A DNA stretch of 64,000 nucleotides from contig NZ_JAXCLW010000011.1 in NCBI RefSeq assembly GCF_034044715.1, forward strand, positions 57,921-121,920, given 5' to 3'. This DNA comes from Dongia_B soli. Lineage in GTDB: Bacteria > Pseudomonadota > Alphaproteobacteria > Dongiales > Dongiaceae. A program made the position numbers and the translations under genes. Positions within the stretch are counted from its first letter, which is position 1. Every line of letters starts with the position of its first letter. Shown piece by piece: positions 34,411-43,429 of the stretch. The notes below the pieces were generated by a model. That model saw only the letters and a list, made by a program, of their open reading frames with translations, was not told the origin of the DNA and did not search any database.

Positions 34411-34508
34411 GTCACCGCCCCCGGTTCGTATTAGAGCCGGATGGTCACAAGTGTCAGCGCGCCAGCGATGCCACTTGTGAGCTGAATCCGCCTCTATTCA
34501 ATAAGAGT

Positions 34509-35837
34509 CTAAGCGTCGGCGGTGAAGACCAGGCGACCGTCGACGAAGGTTTGCAGCACCTTACCCTGGACCGGCCGGGTATCGTAAGAGGAGTTCTTCG
34601 ACTTGCTGCGGAATTTCGCCGCATCGAGACGATGCGGCCGGTCTGGATCGAACAGCACCATATCCGCCGGCGCGCCCTTGGCGAGGCGGCCCTGGGGCAG
34701 CCCAAGAATATCGGCCGGCCGGCAGGTGAGGCAGCGCATCAGATCGATGAGCGGCATCAGCCCCTTGTGATAGAGCTCCAGGCTGACCGACAGCAATGTT
34801 TCCAACCCGATGACGCCGGGCACGGCCTGGGCGAAAGGCACACGCTTGCTTTCGACATCAAGCGGCGCGTGATCGCTGGCGATCGCATCGATCACACCTT
34901 CGGCGACGGCGGCGGCAATCGCCCGTCGGTCGGCCTCACCGCGCAATGGCGGCGAGAGCTTGGCGAAGGTGCGGTAGTCGCCGACCTCGGCCTCGTTCAG
35001 CGAGAAATAGGGTGGTGCCGTATCGCAAGTGATGCGCAGCCCTTCCTGCTTCGCCTCGCGGATCGTGTCGATTGCCGCTGCGGTTGAGACATGCGCAACG
35101 TGATAGCGTGCGCCGGACATGCGGACGAGATGGAGATCGCGTTCGATCATCATCACTTCGGCGCAGGCGGGAATGCCGGAAAGGCCCAGCCGGCTCGACA
35201 GCTCGCCGCTATTCATCGCGCCACCGGCCGCCATGCGCGGCTCTTCCGGATGCTGCACGACCAGCAGATCGAAAGTGCGAGCATAAGAGAGCGCGCGGCG
35301 CATCACCTGGCTGTCAGCGACGGCCGACAAGGCATCGGTGAAGCCGAGGGCGCCACTTTCATGCAGCAGGCCCATTTCGACGATGTCCTTGCCTTCCAGG
35401 CCCTTGGTCAAGGCGCTGTAGCAATAAACCTTGGCGCGCTTGGTTTCGCGGGCCCGCCGGGCAATGAATTCGACACCGGCGACATCATCGATGACCGGAT
35501 TAGTATTCGGCAGGCAGACCATGGAGGTGACACCGCCAGCGGCGGCGGCAAGGCTGCCGGTCTCGATGGTTTCCTGGTGTTCGTCGCCGGGCTCGCGCAA
35601 TTGCACGCGCATATCGACCAAACCAGGGGCCAGAACATGGCCGCCGCAATCCACGATCTCGGCGCCTTCCGGCACGTTGTGCTTGGTGATCTGCGTGCCG
35701 ATATCGCGGATGACGCCCTCTTCCACCAGCACGCCGCCCTGCTCGTCGCGTTTGGCGGCAGGATCGATAAGCCGGGCATTGACCAGAGCGAATGGTCGAA
35801 GCTGGCGCTTCGGCGGGCGCTGCTGTTGCGACGTCAT
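34509..35837 (-). CDS. pyrC: Dihydroorotase-like protein PyrC' (probably inactive)
   Basis: A 442-residue dihydroorotase homologue of the multifunctional-complex type. An active enzyme has HxH metal ligands in GLVDLHVHLREPG. Here the segment reads GLVDMRVQLREPG, so both histidines are lost. The later HVAHVS and SDHAP motifs remain, with the usual His after Pro replaced. The gene overlaps pyrB by four bases. In Pseudomonas an inactive PyrC' forms a required complex with the aspartate carbamoyltransferase, and the same role is the best inference here. A functional dihydroorotase should be encoded elsewhere. Confidence 0.88.
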   Translation of the reverse strand: MTSQQQRPPKRQLRPFALVNARLIDPAAKRDEQGGVLVEEGVIRDIGTQITKHNVPEGAEIVDCGGHVLAPGLVDMRVQLREPGDEHQETIETGSLAAAAGGVTSMVCLPNTNPVIDDVAGVEFIARRARETKRAKVYCYSALTKGLEGKDIVEMGLLHESGALGFTDALSAVADSQVMRRALSYARTFDLLVVQHPEEPRMAAGGAMNSGELSSRLGLSGIPACAEVMMIERDLHLVRMSGARYHVAHVSTAAAIDTIREAKQEGLRITCDTAPPYFSLNEAEVGDYRTFAKLSPPLRGEADRRAIAAAVAEGVIDAIASDHAPLDVESKRVPFAQAVPGVIGLETLLSVSLELYHKGLMPLIDLMRCLTCRPADILGLPQGRLAKGAPADMVLFDPDRPHRLDAAKFRSKSKNSSYDTRPVQGKVLQTFVDGRLVFTADA

Positions 35838-36823
35838 TGCGCAGCTCCCTTCTCACCCGTTAAAGGCCTTGTCAGTGCATCCAGGCAAGCCATGCGCACG
35901 GCAACGCCCATCTCCACTTGTTCGCGGATGACTGAGCGATTGATGTCATCTGCCACTTCGGAATCGATCTCGACGCCGCGATTCATCGGGCCCGGATGCA
36001 TGATGAGGGCATTCGGCTTGGCAGCGGCCAGCTTCTCGTAATCGAGACCGAAGAAATGGAAATATTCGCGGATCGACGGCACATAGGCACCCTGCATACG
36101 CTCGATCTGCAGGCGCAGCATCATGACGATGTCGACGTCTTTCAGTCCCTTGCGCATATCGGTAAAGACCTCGACGCCGAAGCGCTCGACATTGCCCGGC
36201 AGCAAGGTGGTCGGGGCGATCACCCGGATGCGCGCCCCCATCTTGGAGAGCAGCAGGATATTGGATCGCGCAACACGGCTGTGCAGCACATCGCCGCAAA
36301 TCGCCACCAGCAGACCGTTGAGGCGGCCGAGACGGCGACGGATCGTGAGCGCATCGAGCAAGGCCTGGGTCGGATGCTCGTGCCGGCCGTCACCGGCATT
36401 GATGACGCTACCATCGACCTTTTGCGACAGCAGGCTGACTGCACCGGAATCGCCGTGGCGCACCACCAGCACGTCCGGCTTCATGGCATTCAGCGTCATC
36501 GCTGTATCGAGCAGGGTCTCACCCTTCTTGATCGAGCTGGTGCCGACCGACATGTTGATGACATCGGCGCCGAGCCGCAGCGCCGCGACCTCAAAGGAGG
36601 TGCGCGTTCGGGTCGAATCCTCGAAGAAAAGATTCATGACGGTGCGATTGCGCAGCAAACGGCGCGCCCGCTCGTCGTCTTTCGGCATATTGGCGTATTG
36701 ATCGGCGAGATCGAGCAATCGGCCGATTTCATCGGCGCTTAATGCCTCGATCCCCAGCAGATGCCGGTGGGGAAAAAAGGCCGAAGGCCGGCCTGGGGGC
36801 GGGGTTGTCTGGGGCGCAGTCAT
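35834..36823 (-). CDS. pyrB: Aspartate carbamoyltransferase catalytic chain
   Basis: A 329-residue transcarbamylase that joins carbamoyl phosphate and aspartate in pyrimidine synthesis. The carbamoyl-phosphate loop is FFEDSTRTRTSFE. Further active-site segments are HPTQALLDAL, the SSIKKGETLLDT loop, and the aspartate-binding HPGPMNRGVEI. No regulatory PyrI gene is adjacent; instead the downstream overlapping gene is the inactive PyrC', as in the class A complexes of Pseudomonas. The N-terminal proline-rich segment (residues 1-15) is not conserved. Confidence 0.95.
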   Translation of the reverse strand: MTAPQTTPPPGRPSAFFPHRHLLGIEALSADEIGRLLDLADQYANMPKDDERARRLLRNRTVMNLFFEDSTRTRTSFEVAALRLGADVINMSVGTSSIKKGETLLDTAMTLNAMKPDVLVVRHGDSGAVSLLSQKVDGSVINAGDGRHEHPTQALLDALTIRRRLGRLNGLLVAICGDVLHSRVARSNILLLSKMGARIRVIAPTTLLPGNVERFGVEVFTDMRKGLKDVDIVMMLRLQIERMQGAYVPSIREYFHFFGLDYEKLAAAKPNALIMHPGPMNRGVEIDSEVADDINRSVIREQVEMGVAVRMACLDALTRPLTGEKGAAQ

Positions 36824-36905
36824 TAAAGCGCCTAATTACGCGCCCCAGCTTTTCCGGTCAATCGATTCTCGATGACAATGATGTCGGGCAATCTCGACCA
36901 AACGG

Positions 36906-38123
36906 TCAGATAACGTTCTTTTCCCGCAAGCTCCGCAAGTCGTCATCGCTGAGATAGAGCATCTCGCGCAGAACGGTATCGGTGTCCTGGCCGCAGGTTG
37001 GCGGCGCCAGGCGGTAATCGACCGGCGTTTCCGACAGTTTCAGCGGGCTGCCGATGAGATCGACATGGCCGGAAGCCGCGGCCGGATAGGGCATGCTGAT
37101 CTTCATGTTCCGGTGCAGGACCTGCGGATCGGCAAAGACCTGGTCGACATTATTGACTGGGCCGCAGGGGACGCTGAGCGCTTCCAGACCCTCGATCCAG
37201 TGCTTCTGCGGATGCTGTACCGTCACCTTGTTGATCATCTCGTACAGCACAACGCGGTTTTGCACGCGGGCGGGATTGGTGGCGAAACGCGGATCCTTGG
37301 CCCAGTCGGGCATACCAGCGAAGCTGCAGAATTTCTCGAACTGGGAATCGTTGCCGACGGCCAGGATGAAGAAGCCGTCGGCACATTTGACCACGGAATA
37401 GGGAACGATATTGGGGTGCTCGTTGCCCAGCCGCTTCGGCACCTCGCCGGAAGTCAAATAATGCAGGCCGATATTCGCGAGATACGAGACCTGCGAATCC
37501 AGCAGGCTCATATCGATATACTGGCCGCGACCCGATGCCGTGCGGTGATGCAAAGCGGCGAGGATGCCGGTCGTCGCGTAGATGCCGGTGATGATATCGG
37601 TGGCAGCGACGCCGATCTTGACGGGCGGGGTCGAAGGATCACCGGTGACGCTCATGATCCCGCCCATGCCCTGGGCCAGGAAATCGTAGCCGGCGCGATG
37701 GGCATAGGGGCCGGTCTGACCGAAACCGGTGATGGAGCAATAGATCAGGCGGGGAAAGTCGTATTTGATCTGCTCATAGGCGAGATTGTATTTCGCCATG
37801 TCGCCGACCTTGAAATTCTCGACGAAGATATCCGATTTGGCGATCAGCCTTTTGGCGATCTCCTGGCCTTCCGGCTGGGCGATATCCAGGGTGACGGAGC
37901 GCTTGTTGCGGTTGACCGAGAGGTAATAGCCGCTTTCGGTGGTGTTCTTGCCCTCGGCATCCTTGACGAAAGGCGGTCCCCATTTCCGCGTATCGTCGCC
38001 TTGGCCGGGCCGCTCGATCTTGATCACATCGGCACCCAGATCGCCGAGAATCTGTGTTGCAGTCGGCCCGGCCAGAATGCGGCTGAGATCGAAAACGCGA
38101 ATACCCTGAAGCGGTGCCGACAT
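36906..38123 (-). CDS. CaiB/BaiF family (class III) CoA-transferase
   Basis: A 405-residue class III CoA-transferase. The opening PLQGIRVFDLSRILAGPTATQILGDLGADVIKIE is the family signature, VNRNKRSVTLD follows, and the catalytic aspartate lies in QYIDMSLLDSQ. These enzymes move CoA between carboxylic acids, for example formyl-, succinyl- or crotonobetainyl-CoA. Substrate cannot be told from sequence, and no partner acyl-CoA genes are adjacent. It sits between ruvX and pyrB, an otherwise conserved neighbourhood, so it looks like a lineage-specific insertion. Confidence 0.87.
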   Translation of the reverse strand: MSAPLQGIRVFDLSRILAGPTATQILGDLGADVIKIERPGQGDDTRKWGPPFVKDAEGKNTTESGYYLSVNRNKRSVTLDIAQPEGQEIAKRLIAKSDIFVENFKVGDMAKYNLAYEQIKYDFPRLIYCSITGFGQTGPYAHRAGYDFLAQGMGGIMSVTGDPSTPPVKIGVAATDIITGIYATTGILAALHHRTASGRGQYIDMSLLDSQVSYLANIGLHYLTSGEVPKRLGNEHPNIVPYSVVKCADGFFILAVGNDSQFEKFCSFAGMPDWAKDPRFATNPARVQNRVVLYEMINKVTVQHPQKHWIEGLEALSVPCGPVNNVDQVFADPQVLHRNMKISMPYPAAASGHVDLIGSPLKLSETPVDYRLAPPTCGQDTDTVLREMLYLSDDDLRSLREKNVI

Positions 38124-38244
38124 GAAACTCCCCGGAATGCTGGGTGACAGTTAATGGACGGAACGAGTGTGCGGCACTCTTTCCGCCCTGCCTAGCAAAA
38201 TCAAGTGCGGAAAGCGCAAAGGGGCATGCGTGACAGCATCCCAC

Positions 38245-38733
38245 CTATCCCGGGCTTGCTCCATGCTCCTTCTGCCGCTGATGAAAATCCAGCGCTCCCT
38301 GCAAAATGAAGGCAGCCGCGGCCTTATCGACGTTTTTCGCCCGTTTGGCGCGGCTCATATCGGCTTCCAGCATGTCTCGGGTGACGGCGACGGTGGAGAG
38401 CCGCTCGTCCCAAAAGGCGATGGGGAGTTCGTGCAGTTGCAGGAAATTGGCGGCGAACTGGCGGACCGACTGGCAGCGCGGACCTTCGCTGCCATCCATG
38501 TTCAAGGGCAGGCCGATGACCAGGCCGCCGACCTGGCGTTCCTGGATCAGCTTGATCAGTTCCTTGGCATCGAGCGTGAACTTCGTGCGCCGGATGGTGG
38601 TGACGGGCGAGGCGACATGCAGCCCCGGATCGCTGATGGCAATGCCGATGGTCTTCTCGCCAAGATCAAGGCCGAATAATCTTTCGTGGCGGTGCAGTGC
38701 GAGGCAAAGAGCTTCGATATCAGAAAGAATCAT
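38245..38733 (-). CDS. ruvX: Putative pre-16S rRNA nuclease / Holliday junction resolvase YqgF
   Basis: A 162-residue YqgF/RuvX protein with an RNase H fold. The catalytic acids are in FGLDLGEKTIGIA (first Asp), FWDERLST (Glu) and VDKAAAAFIL (last Asp). In E. coli the protein processes the 5' end of 16S rRNA; a Holliday junction role has also been proposed. The length fits the family. It is on the same strand as the pyrB block, which it usually adjoins in alphaproteobacteria. Confidence 0.92.
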   Translation of the reverse strand: MILSDIEALCLALHRHERLFGLDLGEKTIGIAISDPGLHVASPVTTIRRTKFTLDAKELIKLIQERQVGGLVIGLPLNMDGSEGPRCQSVRQFAANFLQLHELPIAFWDERLSTVAVTRDMLEADMSRAKRAKNVDKAAAAFILQGALDFHQRQKEHGASPG

Positions 38734-38872
38734 GGAGCCAGCTCGGACATGAAGGATGTCCGACTATACGGGACGACTCTCCCCCTGTCAGCGGAGCTGA
38801 TCGAAAGCGCGATCTCCAAAACCGCTACATCATGCCCATCGGGCCCCAGATTAACTGGTCTGCGGCCTTCTT

Positions 38873-39451
38873 TTACTCCGCACTCAACGCGTCATAAAGC
38901 GGCTGGAGGCTGCGCTCCATCGCGCGCAGCACATCGAGCTGCTGGGCCATGAAGGTTTCCTGCAGCTTCAGCCGTTCTGGCAGGGAAAGCGCGGCCTTTG
39001 CCTGCTCGCCAGTCATGGCGGCGCAATGCTCCGCCATCTTTCCGGCACTGTTGCGCAGATCGTCGGCGTAATGCTGCCACAAGCTTTCCTGTGCGTCGGT
39101 GATTTTCAACTCCGCCTTCAGAAAGGCCAGGCGGCCATCGATATGGCCGGCCATCGTTTCGCACATAAATGCGCCATGGCCGCGCCAGTCCATCATCTGC
39201 GGCCCACCATAGCCATGCCAGCCCATCGTCCCTGGCACACCATAGCCGTTCATCATCCACGGTCCTACTGCTCCGCCAGTCGCACCGCCCAGTCCCATCA
39301 TTCCGGGGCCCATCATTCCGGGTCCCGTCCGAGGCACGCCGCCCTCAACCGCTTGGTCACCGGATTGATCGGGCGCCGCCTGCTGCGCGGTTGCCGCGCC
39401 GGCCACTGCCATTGCCATCAAGGTGCCAATGGCGATGCTTTTCCATGACAT
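38873..39451 (-). CDS. Periplasmic Spy/LTXXQ-like protein, methionine- and histidine-rich
   Basis: A secreted protein of about 192 residues. A signal peptide ends at ATA-QQ (about residue 23). A low-complexity Gly/Met/Trp region follows (GPGMMGPGMMG, WMMNG, PQMMDWRGHG). The C-terminal half is helical and resembles Spy/CpxP or LTxxQ proteins (LKITDAQESLWQHYADDLR; LPERLKLQETFM). Such proteins act as periplasmic chaperones or metal-stress proteins. The Met clusters could bind copper or silver, which is inference. GGAGG is six bases before ATG 39451; ATG 39454 is adjacent. No two-component or metal-export gene is next to it. Confidence 0.75.
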   Translation of the reverse strand: MSWKSIAIGTLMAMAVAGAATAQQAAPDQSGDQAVEGGVPRTGPGMMGPGMMGLGGATGGAVGPWMMNGYGVPGTMGWHGYGGPQMMDWRGHGAFMCETMAGHIDGRLAFLKAELKITDAQESLWQHYADDLRNSAGKMAEHCAAMTGEQAKAALSLPERLKLQETFMAQQLDVLRAMERSLQPLYDALSAE

Positions 39452-39563
39452 CATTCGCCTCCTTCAGACAGTAAGCGATAGATTACCATGGCTGTACCCC
39501 GAGCGCCCTCGGCCTTGATCAATTGCGCTTGATCAGGCGGGCACTGAAGCATCCAGATCGGCC

Positions 39564-41639
39564 TTATCCTTGCAGCAATTCCGCAATCTCGCGGCGGAAG
39601 GGGAGAGCATCGCCGATATCGGGCGTATCCAGTTCCTCGGCGAAGCGGCGGCCGGCATAGACGGCGATGGCGATTGTGCCGGGCGCCCAGGCATCGCCGA
39701 TCCCCTTGACCGATTTCAACCCGGCATCGGCCCAGTCGCTCTGGCGTGCCGTGAGATCAAGATAAAGTTGGTCATGCGGCAACCGCGCTGTCACCAGGAC
39801 GAGAGCGCCGCCGGCCCGGCTTGTCTCGCGGCCGGTATAGGAACAGCGCAAGGTGATCTCGCCGGGTGCTACGGCGGCGACGGCCTGATTGGTGATGATC
39901 TCGACGCCAAGCTCGATCAAGCGCGCCTGGATCTTGTGCTGTTCCATGGTGTTGCGCGACCAGTTGGAAACTTCGACCGACGCCGTGACGAAGGTGACCT
40001 TGTAATTGTCCTTGGCCAGCAATTCGGCGAGCACCGAGCCCATGTAATAGTGATCGTCATCGAAGACCGTGACTTCACGCGCCATGGGGCGCTTGCCGGC
40101 CATGAGATCATCGGGTGTCAAAACCTCGACGCCCTCGGCGATCGGCATGGGTTTCAGATGGGCGTGCGCGATGCCGTCGCGGCGCCAAGAGGCGCCGGTG
40201 GCGATGGCGACATGATCGTAGCCGAATTCCAGAATCTGCGCGGCGTCGAGAGCGCTGTCATAGAAAATCTCGACATTCGTCATCTTCTGCAGCTGATAGG
40301 CGCGGTAGTCGCGCACCCGGCCCCAGGCGGAGAGGCCCGGAAGCTTGCTCTCGCGCGCGACCCGGCCGCCCAATTCCCTCGTCGCTTCCGCCAGCGCCAC
40401 CTCATAGCCGCGCACGCCCAGCGCACGGGCCGCTTCCAGCCCGGCCGGACCGGCGCCGACGATCAGGATGCGGCTGTCGCTGTCTTTGGGACGGATATAT
40501 TCCGGATGCCAGCCCTTGCGCCATTCCTCGCCCATGGCGGGGTTCTGGGTACAGCGGCTCGGCGACATGGTGAGATCGCCGCTCACACAGATATTGCAGC
40601 CGATGCATTCGCGAATGTCCTCGATACGGCCTTCCTCGATCTTCTTCGGGATGAAGGGATCGGCGATCGAGGGGCGCGCCGCGCCGATCAGATCGAGGAT
40701 GCCGGATTTGATCTGCCGCACCATGAGATCGGGCGAGGTGAAGCGGCCGACACCCACGATGGGCTTGCTGGTCAATTTCTTCACGCCGATGACGAAGGGC
40801 TCTTCCGCAGCTTCCTCGGTGAAGCGCGAGGTGCGGGAATCGTTGCTCCAGTCGCTTAGCGTGAGATCCCAGAGATCGGGCACTTCCGCCATGCGCTCGA
40901 TGACTTCCATCACCTCGGCCTTGTGGATGCCCTCGGTGCCGATCAACTCATCCATGGCGATGCGGATCGCCACGGCCGAAGTGTCGCCGACCGCCTCCTT
41001 GGTGTCTTCGGTGATCTCGCGCAGCAGGCGCATGCGGTTTTCCAGGCTGCCGCCATATTCGTCGGTGCGGTGATTGAACTGCCGCGACAGGAAATGCTGC
41101 AGGATGCTGAAGCCATGGGCGGCATAGACATAGATGATGTCGAATCCGCATTTCTTGGCGCGGATCGCCGCGTTCTTGTGCCAGCGGCGCAGATTGCGGA
41201 TGTCCTGGTGATCCATTGCGCGCGCTTGCAAGGGATCGTAAGTGAAGGTGGCGATCGGCAGATGGCTCGGCCCCAGCGGCACTTCGCGAGTATAGAAATT
41301 GGCGCCGTTCATGCCGTTATAGGCAAGCTCGATCCCCGCCAGCGCATCGTGCTCGTGAATCGCCTCGGCCATCTTGGTGAGGGCCGGCATGTCACGATCG
41401 TCCCACAGGCGCAATTCGATGAAGGGCGTGATTTCCGAGGTGTGATGGATTTCCACCTGCTCGGTGCAGATGACGGCCCAGCCGCCTTCGCCCTTGATGC
41501 CGCGCATGCGCGCTACCGCCGACGGATCGCGATAGCCGAGGCCGTTGCAATGTGGCACCTGATAGAACCGGTTCTTAGCCGTCACGGGGCCGATCTTCAC
41601 CGGCTCGAACAGGATGTCGTAACGGGACTCGCGGGTCAT
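39564..41639 (-). CDS. Amine dehydrogenase of the TMADH family, histamine dehydrogenase-like
   Basis: A 691-residue flavoprotein with an old-yellow-enzyme barrel, a [4Fe-4S] site and a C-terminal FAD/NAD-like domain (ILIVGAGPAGLEAA). Cys31 (QVPHC) matches the 6-S-cysteinyl-FMN residue of trimethylamine dehydrogenase. Cluster cysteines are Cys345, Cys348, Cys351 and Cys363. Of the TMADH aromatic bowl (Tyr60, Trp264, Trp355), this protein has Gln61, Trp264 and Asp355, which I recall as the histamine dehydrogenase pattern. It would deaminate a primary or secondary amine. The frame can extend to ATG 41708, adding a repeated PxKDAS stretch; neither start has a ribosome site. Confidence 0.85.
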   Translation of the reverse strand: MTRESRYDILFEPVKIGPVTAKNRFYQVPHCNGLGYRDPSAVARMRGIKGEGGWAVICTEQVEIHHTSEITPFIELRLWDDRDMPALTKMAEAIHEHDALAGIELAYNGMNGANFYTREVPLGPSHLPIATFTYDPLQARAMDHQDIRNLRRWHKNAAIRAKKCGFDIIYVYAAHGFSILQHFLSRQFNHRTDEYGGSLENRMRLLREITEDTKEAVGDTSAVAIRIAMDELIGTEGIHKAEVMEVIERMAEVPDLWDLTLSDWSNDSRTSRFTEEAAEEPFVIGVKKLTSKPIVGVGRFTSPDLMVRQIKSGILDLIGAARPSIADPFIPKKIEEGRIEDIRECIGCNICVSGDLTMSPSRCTQNPAMGEEWRKGWHPEYIRPKDSDSRILIVGAGPAGLEAARALGVRGYEVALAEATRELGGRVARESKLPGLSAWGRVRDYRAYQLQKMTNVEIFYDSALDAAQILEFGYDHVAIATGASWRRDGIAHAHLKPMPIAEGVEVLTPDDLMAGKRPMAREVTVFDDDHYYMGSVLAELLAKDNYKVTFVTASVEVSNWSRNTMEQHKIQARLIELGVEIITNQAVAAVAPGEITLRCSYTGRETSRAGGALVLVTARLPHDQLYLDLTARQSDWADAGLKSVKGIGDAWAPGTIAIAVYAGRRFAEELDTPDIGDALPFRREIAELLQG

Positions 41640-41740
41640 CGAAGCATCTTTGGTTGGGGAAGCATCCTTGGCAGGACTGCTCGGCGTCGCTGGACGGTGC
41701 AGATTCATATTCGATGTCGGCCTGATAATAATGGAAAAGG

Positions 41741-42268
41741 TCAGATGAGGGGATCGGGCTTGCCGTATTGGCGGTCCCAGTAGAGCAAAGGCGGCAGGGC
41801 GCGGCTGATCGCACCCAGCACCTTGCCGATAAAGATTTCATGGCTGCCGGCGGGATGTTGGGCAAAGACTTCGCAATCCAGGCTGGCGACCGAGCCTTCC
41901 AGTTCCGGCGCGCCGCTGCGGGCGGGAAGCCAGTTGCCGCAGCTGAAATCGAAAGCCTGGCCGTCGCGCGGCCGGCCGGCGAAGCAGTCGGCGATATGGG
42001 CCTGATCGGCATTCAAAGCGTTGACGCAGAAGACGCCGTTGCGCGTGATGGCCGCAACGGCCGGACTGCGGCGGTTGAGACAGGCAAGGATCAAGGGCGG
42101 CTCGGCGGAAACCGAACTGACGGCGCTCACTGTGATGCCGAAGCGACCGGCAGGGCCGTCCGTCGTGACAAGATTGACCGGAGTGACATTGGCGCGCATG
42201 GCCGCGATGAAATCTTCGGCGGCCACGGCGTGGCGCAAGAGATCGTCCGGTGCCAAAACTTGTGCCAT
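41741..42268 (-). CDS. Flavin reductase-like protein
   Basis: A 175-residue FMN-binding split-barrel protein of the flavin reductase-like family. Recognisable parts are AAMRANVTPVNLVTTDGPAGRFGITVSAVSSVS, LILACLNRRSPAV and NGVFCVNALNA. Members reduce FMN or FAD with NAD(P)H for a partner monooxygenase. GGAGG five bases before ATG 42268 fixes the start. It is upstream of the amine dehydrogenase gene on the same strand, probably in one transcript, yet that enzyme carries covalent FMN and would not need free reduced flavin. No flavin-dependent monooxygenase is next to it, although a nitronate monooxygenase lies 2.4 kb away on the other strand. Confidence 0.85.
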   Translation of the reverse strand: MAQVLAPDDLLRHAVAAEDFIAAMRANVTPVNLVTTDGPAGRFGITVSAVSSVSAEPPLILACLNRRSPAVAAITRNGVFCVNALNADQAHIADCFAGRPRDGQAFDFSCGNWLPARSGAPELEGSVASLDCEVFAQHPAGSHEIFIGKVLGAISRALPPLLYWDRQYGKPDPLI

Positions 42269-42449
42269 TTCTTCCTCCCAAGCTGATGAACAGCTCATAA
42301 GCAACAAAATGGCACCGACACAGCATTTGTAAAATAAATTTAGAAGAACAACGGGATTTGATAATCCTATGTAGCAGGCATAGATTTAATCTTTAATGGC
42401 GCCGGCTTTGGCCCAAAGCTATCACTATCGATGATGACCGGAGGCGGCA

Positions 42450-43334
42450 ATGGATTTGGCCGATTTGCGCGTATTTGAAGCCGTGGCACGGCTAGGCGGA
42501 ATGAATCGCGCCGCCGCTGAATTGAACATGGTGCAGTCCAATGTGACGGCCCGGATTCGGCTTCTCGAAGAGCGCCTTGGCGTCCCGCTCTTCGAACGGC
42601 ACAGCCGTGGGGTGAGCCTGACCGGTTCCGGCCAGCGCCTGCTGCCCTTTGCCCTCGAGGCGCAACGGCTGCTGGATGATGCACGGCGCGCAGTGACCGA
42701 CGACGGGACGCCGAAAGGCAGCCTCACCATCGGCTCGCTGGAAACAACGGCGGCCCTGCGTCTGTCACCGCTGCTGACACGTTATGCGGCACTTTACCCG
42801 GCGGTCGATCTGGTGCTGCGGACCGGGACGACCCAGGAAATGATCGAGGCCGTGCTGGATCACCGCCTGGAAGGCGCCTTTGTCTGCGGTCCCGTCAGCC
42901 ATCCGGATCTCGATGAAACCGCGATCTTTCGCGAGGAACTGGTTCTCGTGACCGCGCCAACGATTTCCGGCTTGGCCGGTCTCGCAACACGCAGCGATCT
43001 CAAGCTCGTGGTGTTTCGCGCCGGTTGTTCCTATCGTCAGCGCCTGGAAACCTTGCTTGGCCGGCACGGCCTCGTGGGGCTGCGCCTGCTCGAATTCGGG
43101 ACTTTGGATGCGATCATCGGCTGCGTTGCTGCCGGCATCGGTATTTCGCTCTTGCCGCGCGTGGTCGTCGCGCGGGCTGCGGAGGCTGGTCGGGTCAGAC
43201 TGCACGACCTACCGGCGCCGGAAGCGCAAGTGGAAACAGTCTTTGTCAGCCGCACCGGCGCTTATCGGTCCAACGCTCTATCAGCTTTCCTGGATCTCGG
43301 GACTACTTCGGTTGCAACCGACCTCGCAGCCTGA
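42450..43334 (+). CDS. LysR-family regulator, divergent from the flavin reductase gene
   Basis: A 294-residue LysR regulator. The helix-turn-helix is in residues 5-60 (FEAVARLGGMNRAAAELNMVQSNVTARI), followed by the hinge and effector domain. VQSNVTARIRLLEERLG resembles LysR regulators that use S instead of P at this position. It is divergent from the flavin reductase and amine dehydrogenase genes and co-directional with the MFS transporter, so either could be its target. Divergent placement favours the amine dehydrogenase set. Confidence 0.87.
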   Translation: MDLADLRVFEAVARLGGMNRAAAELNMVQSNVTARIRLLEERLGVPLFERHSRGVSLTGSGQRLLPFALEAQRLLDDARRAVTDDGTPKGSLTIGSLETTAALRLSPLLTRYAALYPAVDLVLRTGTTQEMIEAVLDHRLEGAFVCGPVSHPDLDETAIFREELVLVTAPTISGLAGLATRSDLKLVVFRAGCSYRQRLETLLGRHGLVGLRLLEFGTLDAIIGCVAAGIGISLLPRVVVARAAEAGRVRLHDLPAPEAQVETVFVSRTGAYRSNALSAFLDLGTTSVATDLAA

Positions 43335-43429
43335 AGGGGTATCTCCTGTACAGATATCATTTATCTTATAAAATCGTTTTTAGAGATGCCTAGGAAGTCC
43401 TAGCTTTCCATGAGGGAAGCGAGGGCAAC

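Noticed and set aside
39570..41783. Two plus-strand frames opposite the amine dehydrogenase gene
   Set aside because: Antisense to a well-supported flavoprotein, with low-complexity shadow translation.
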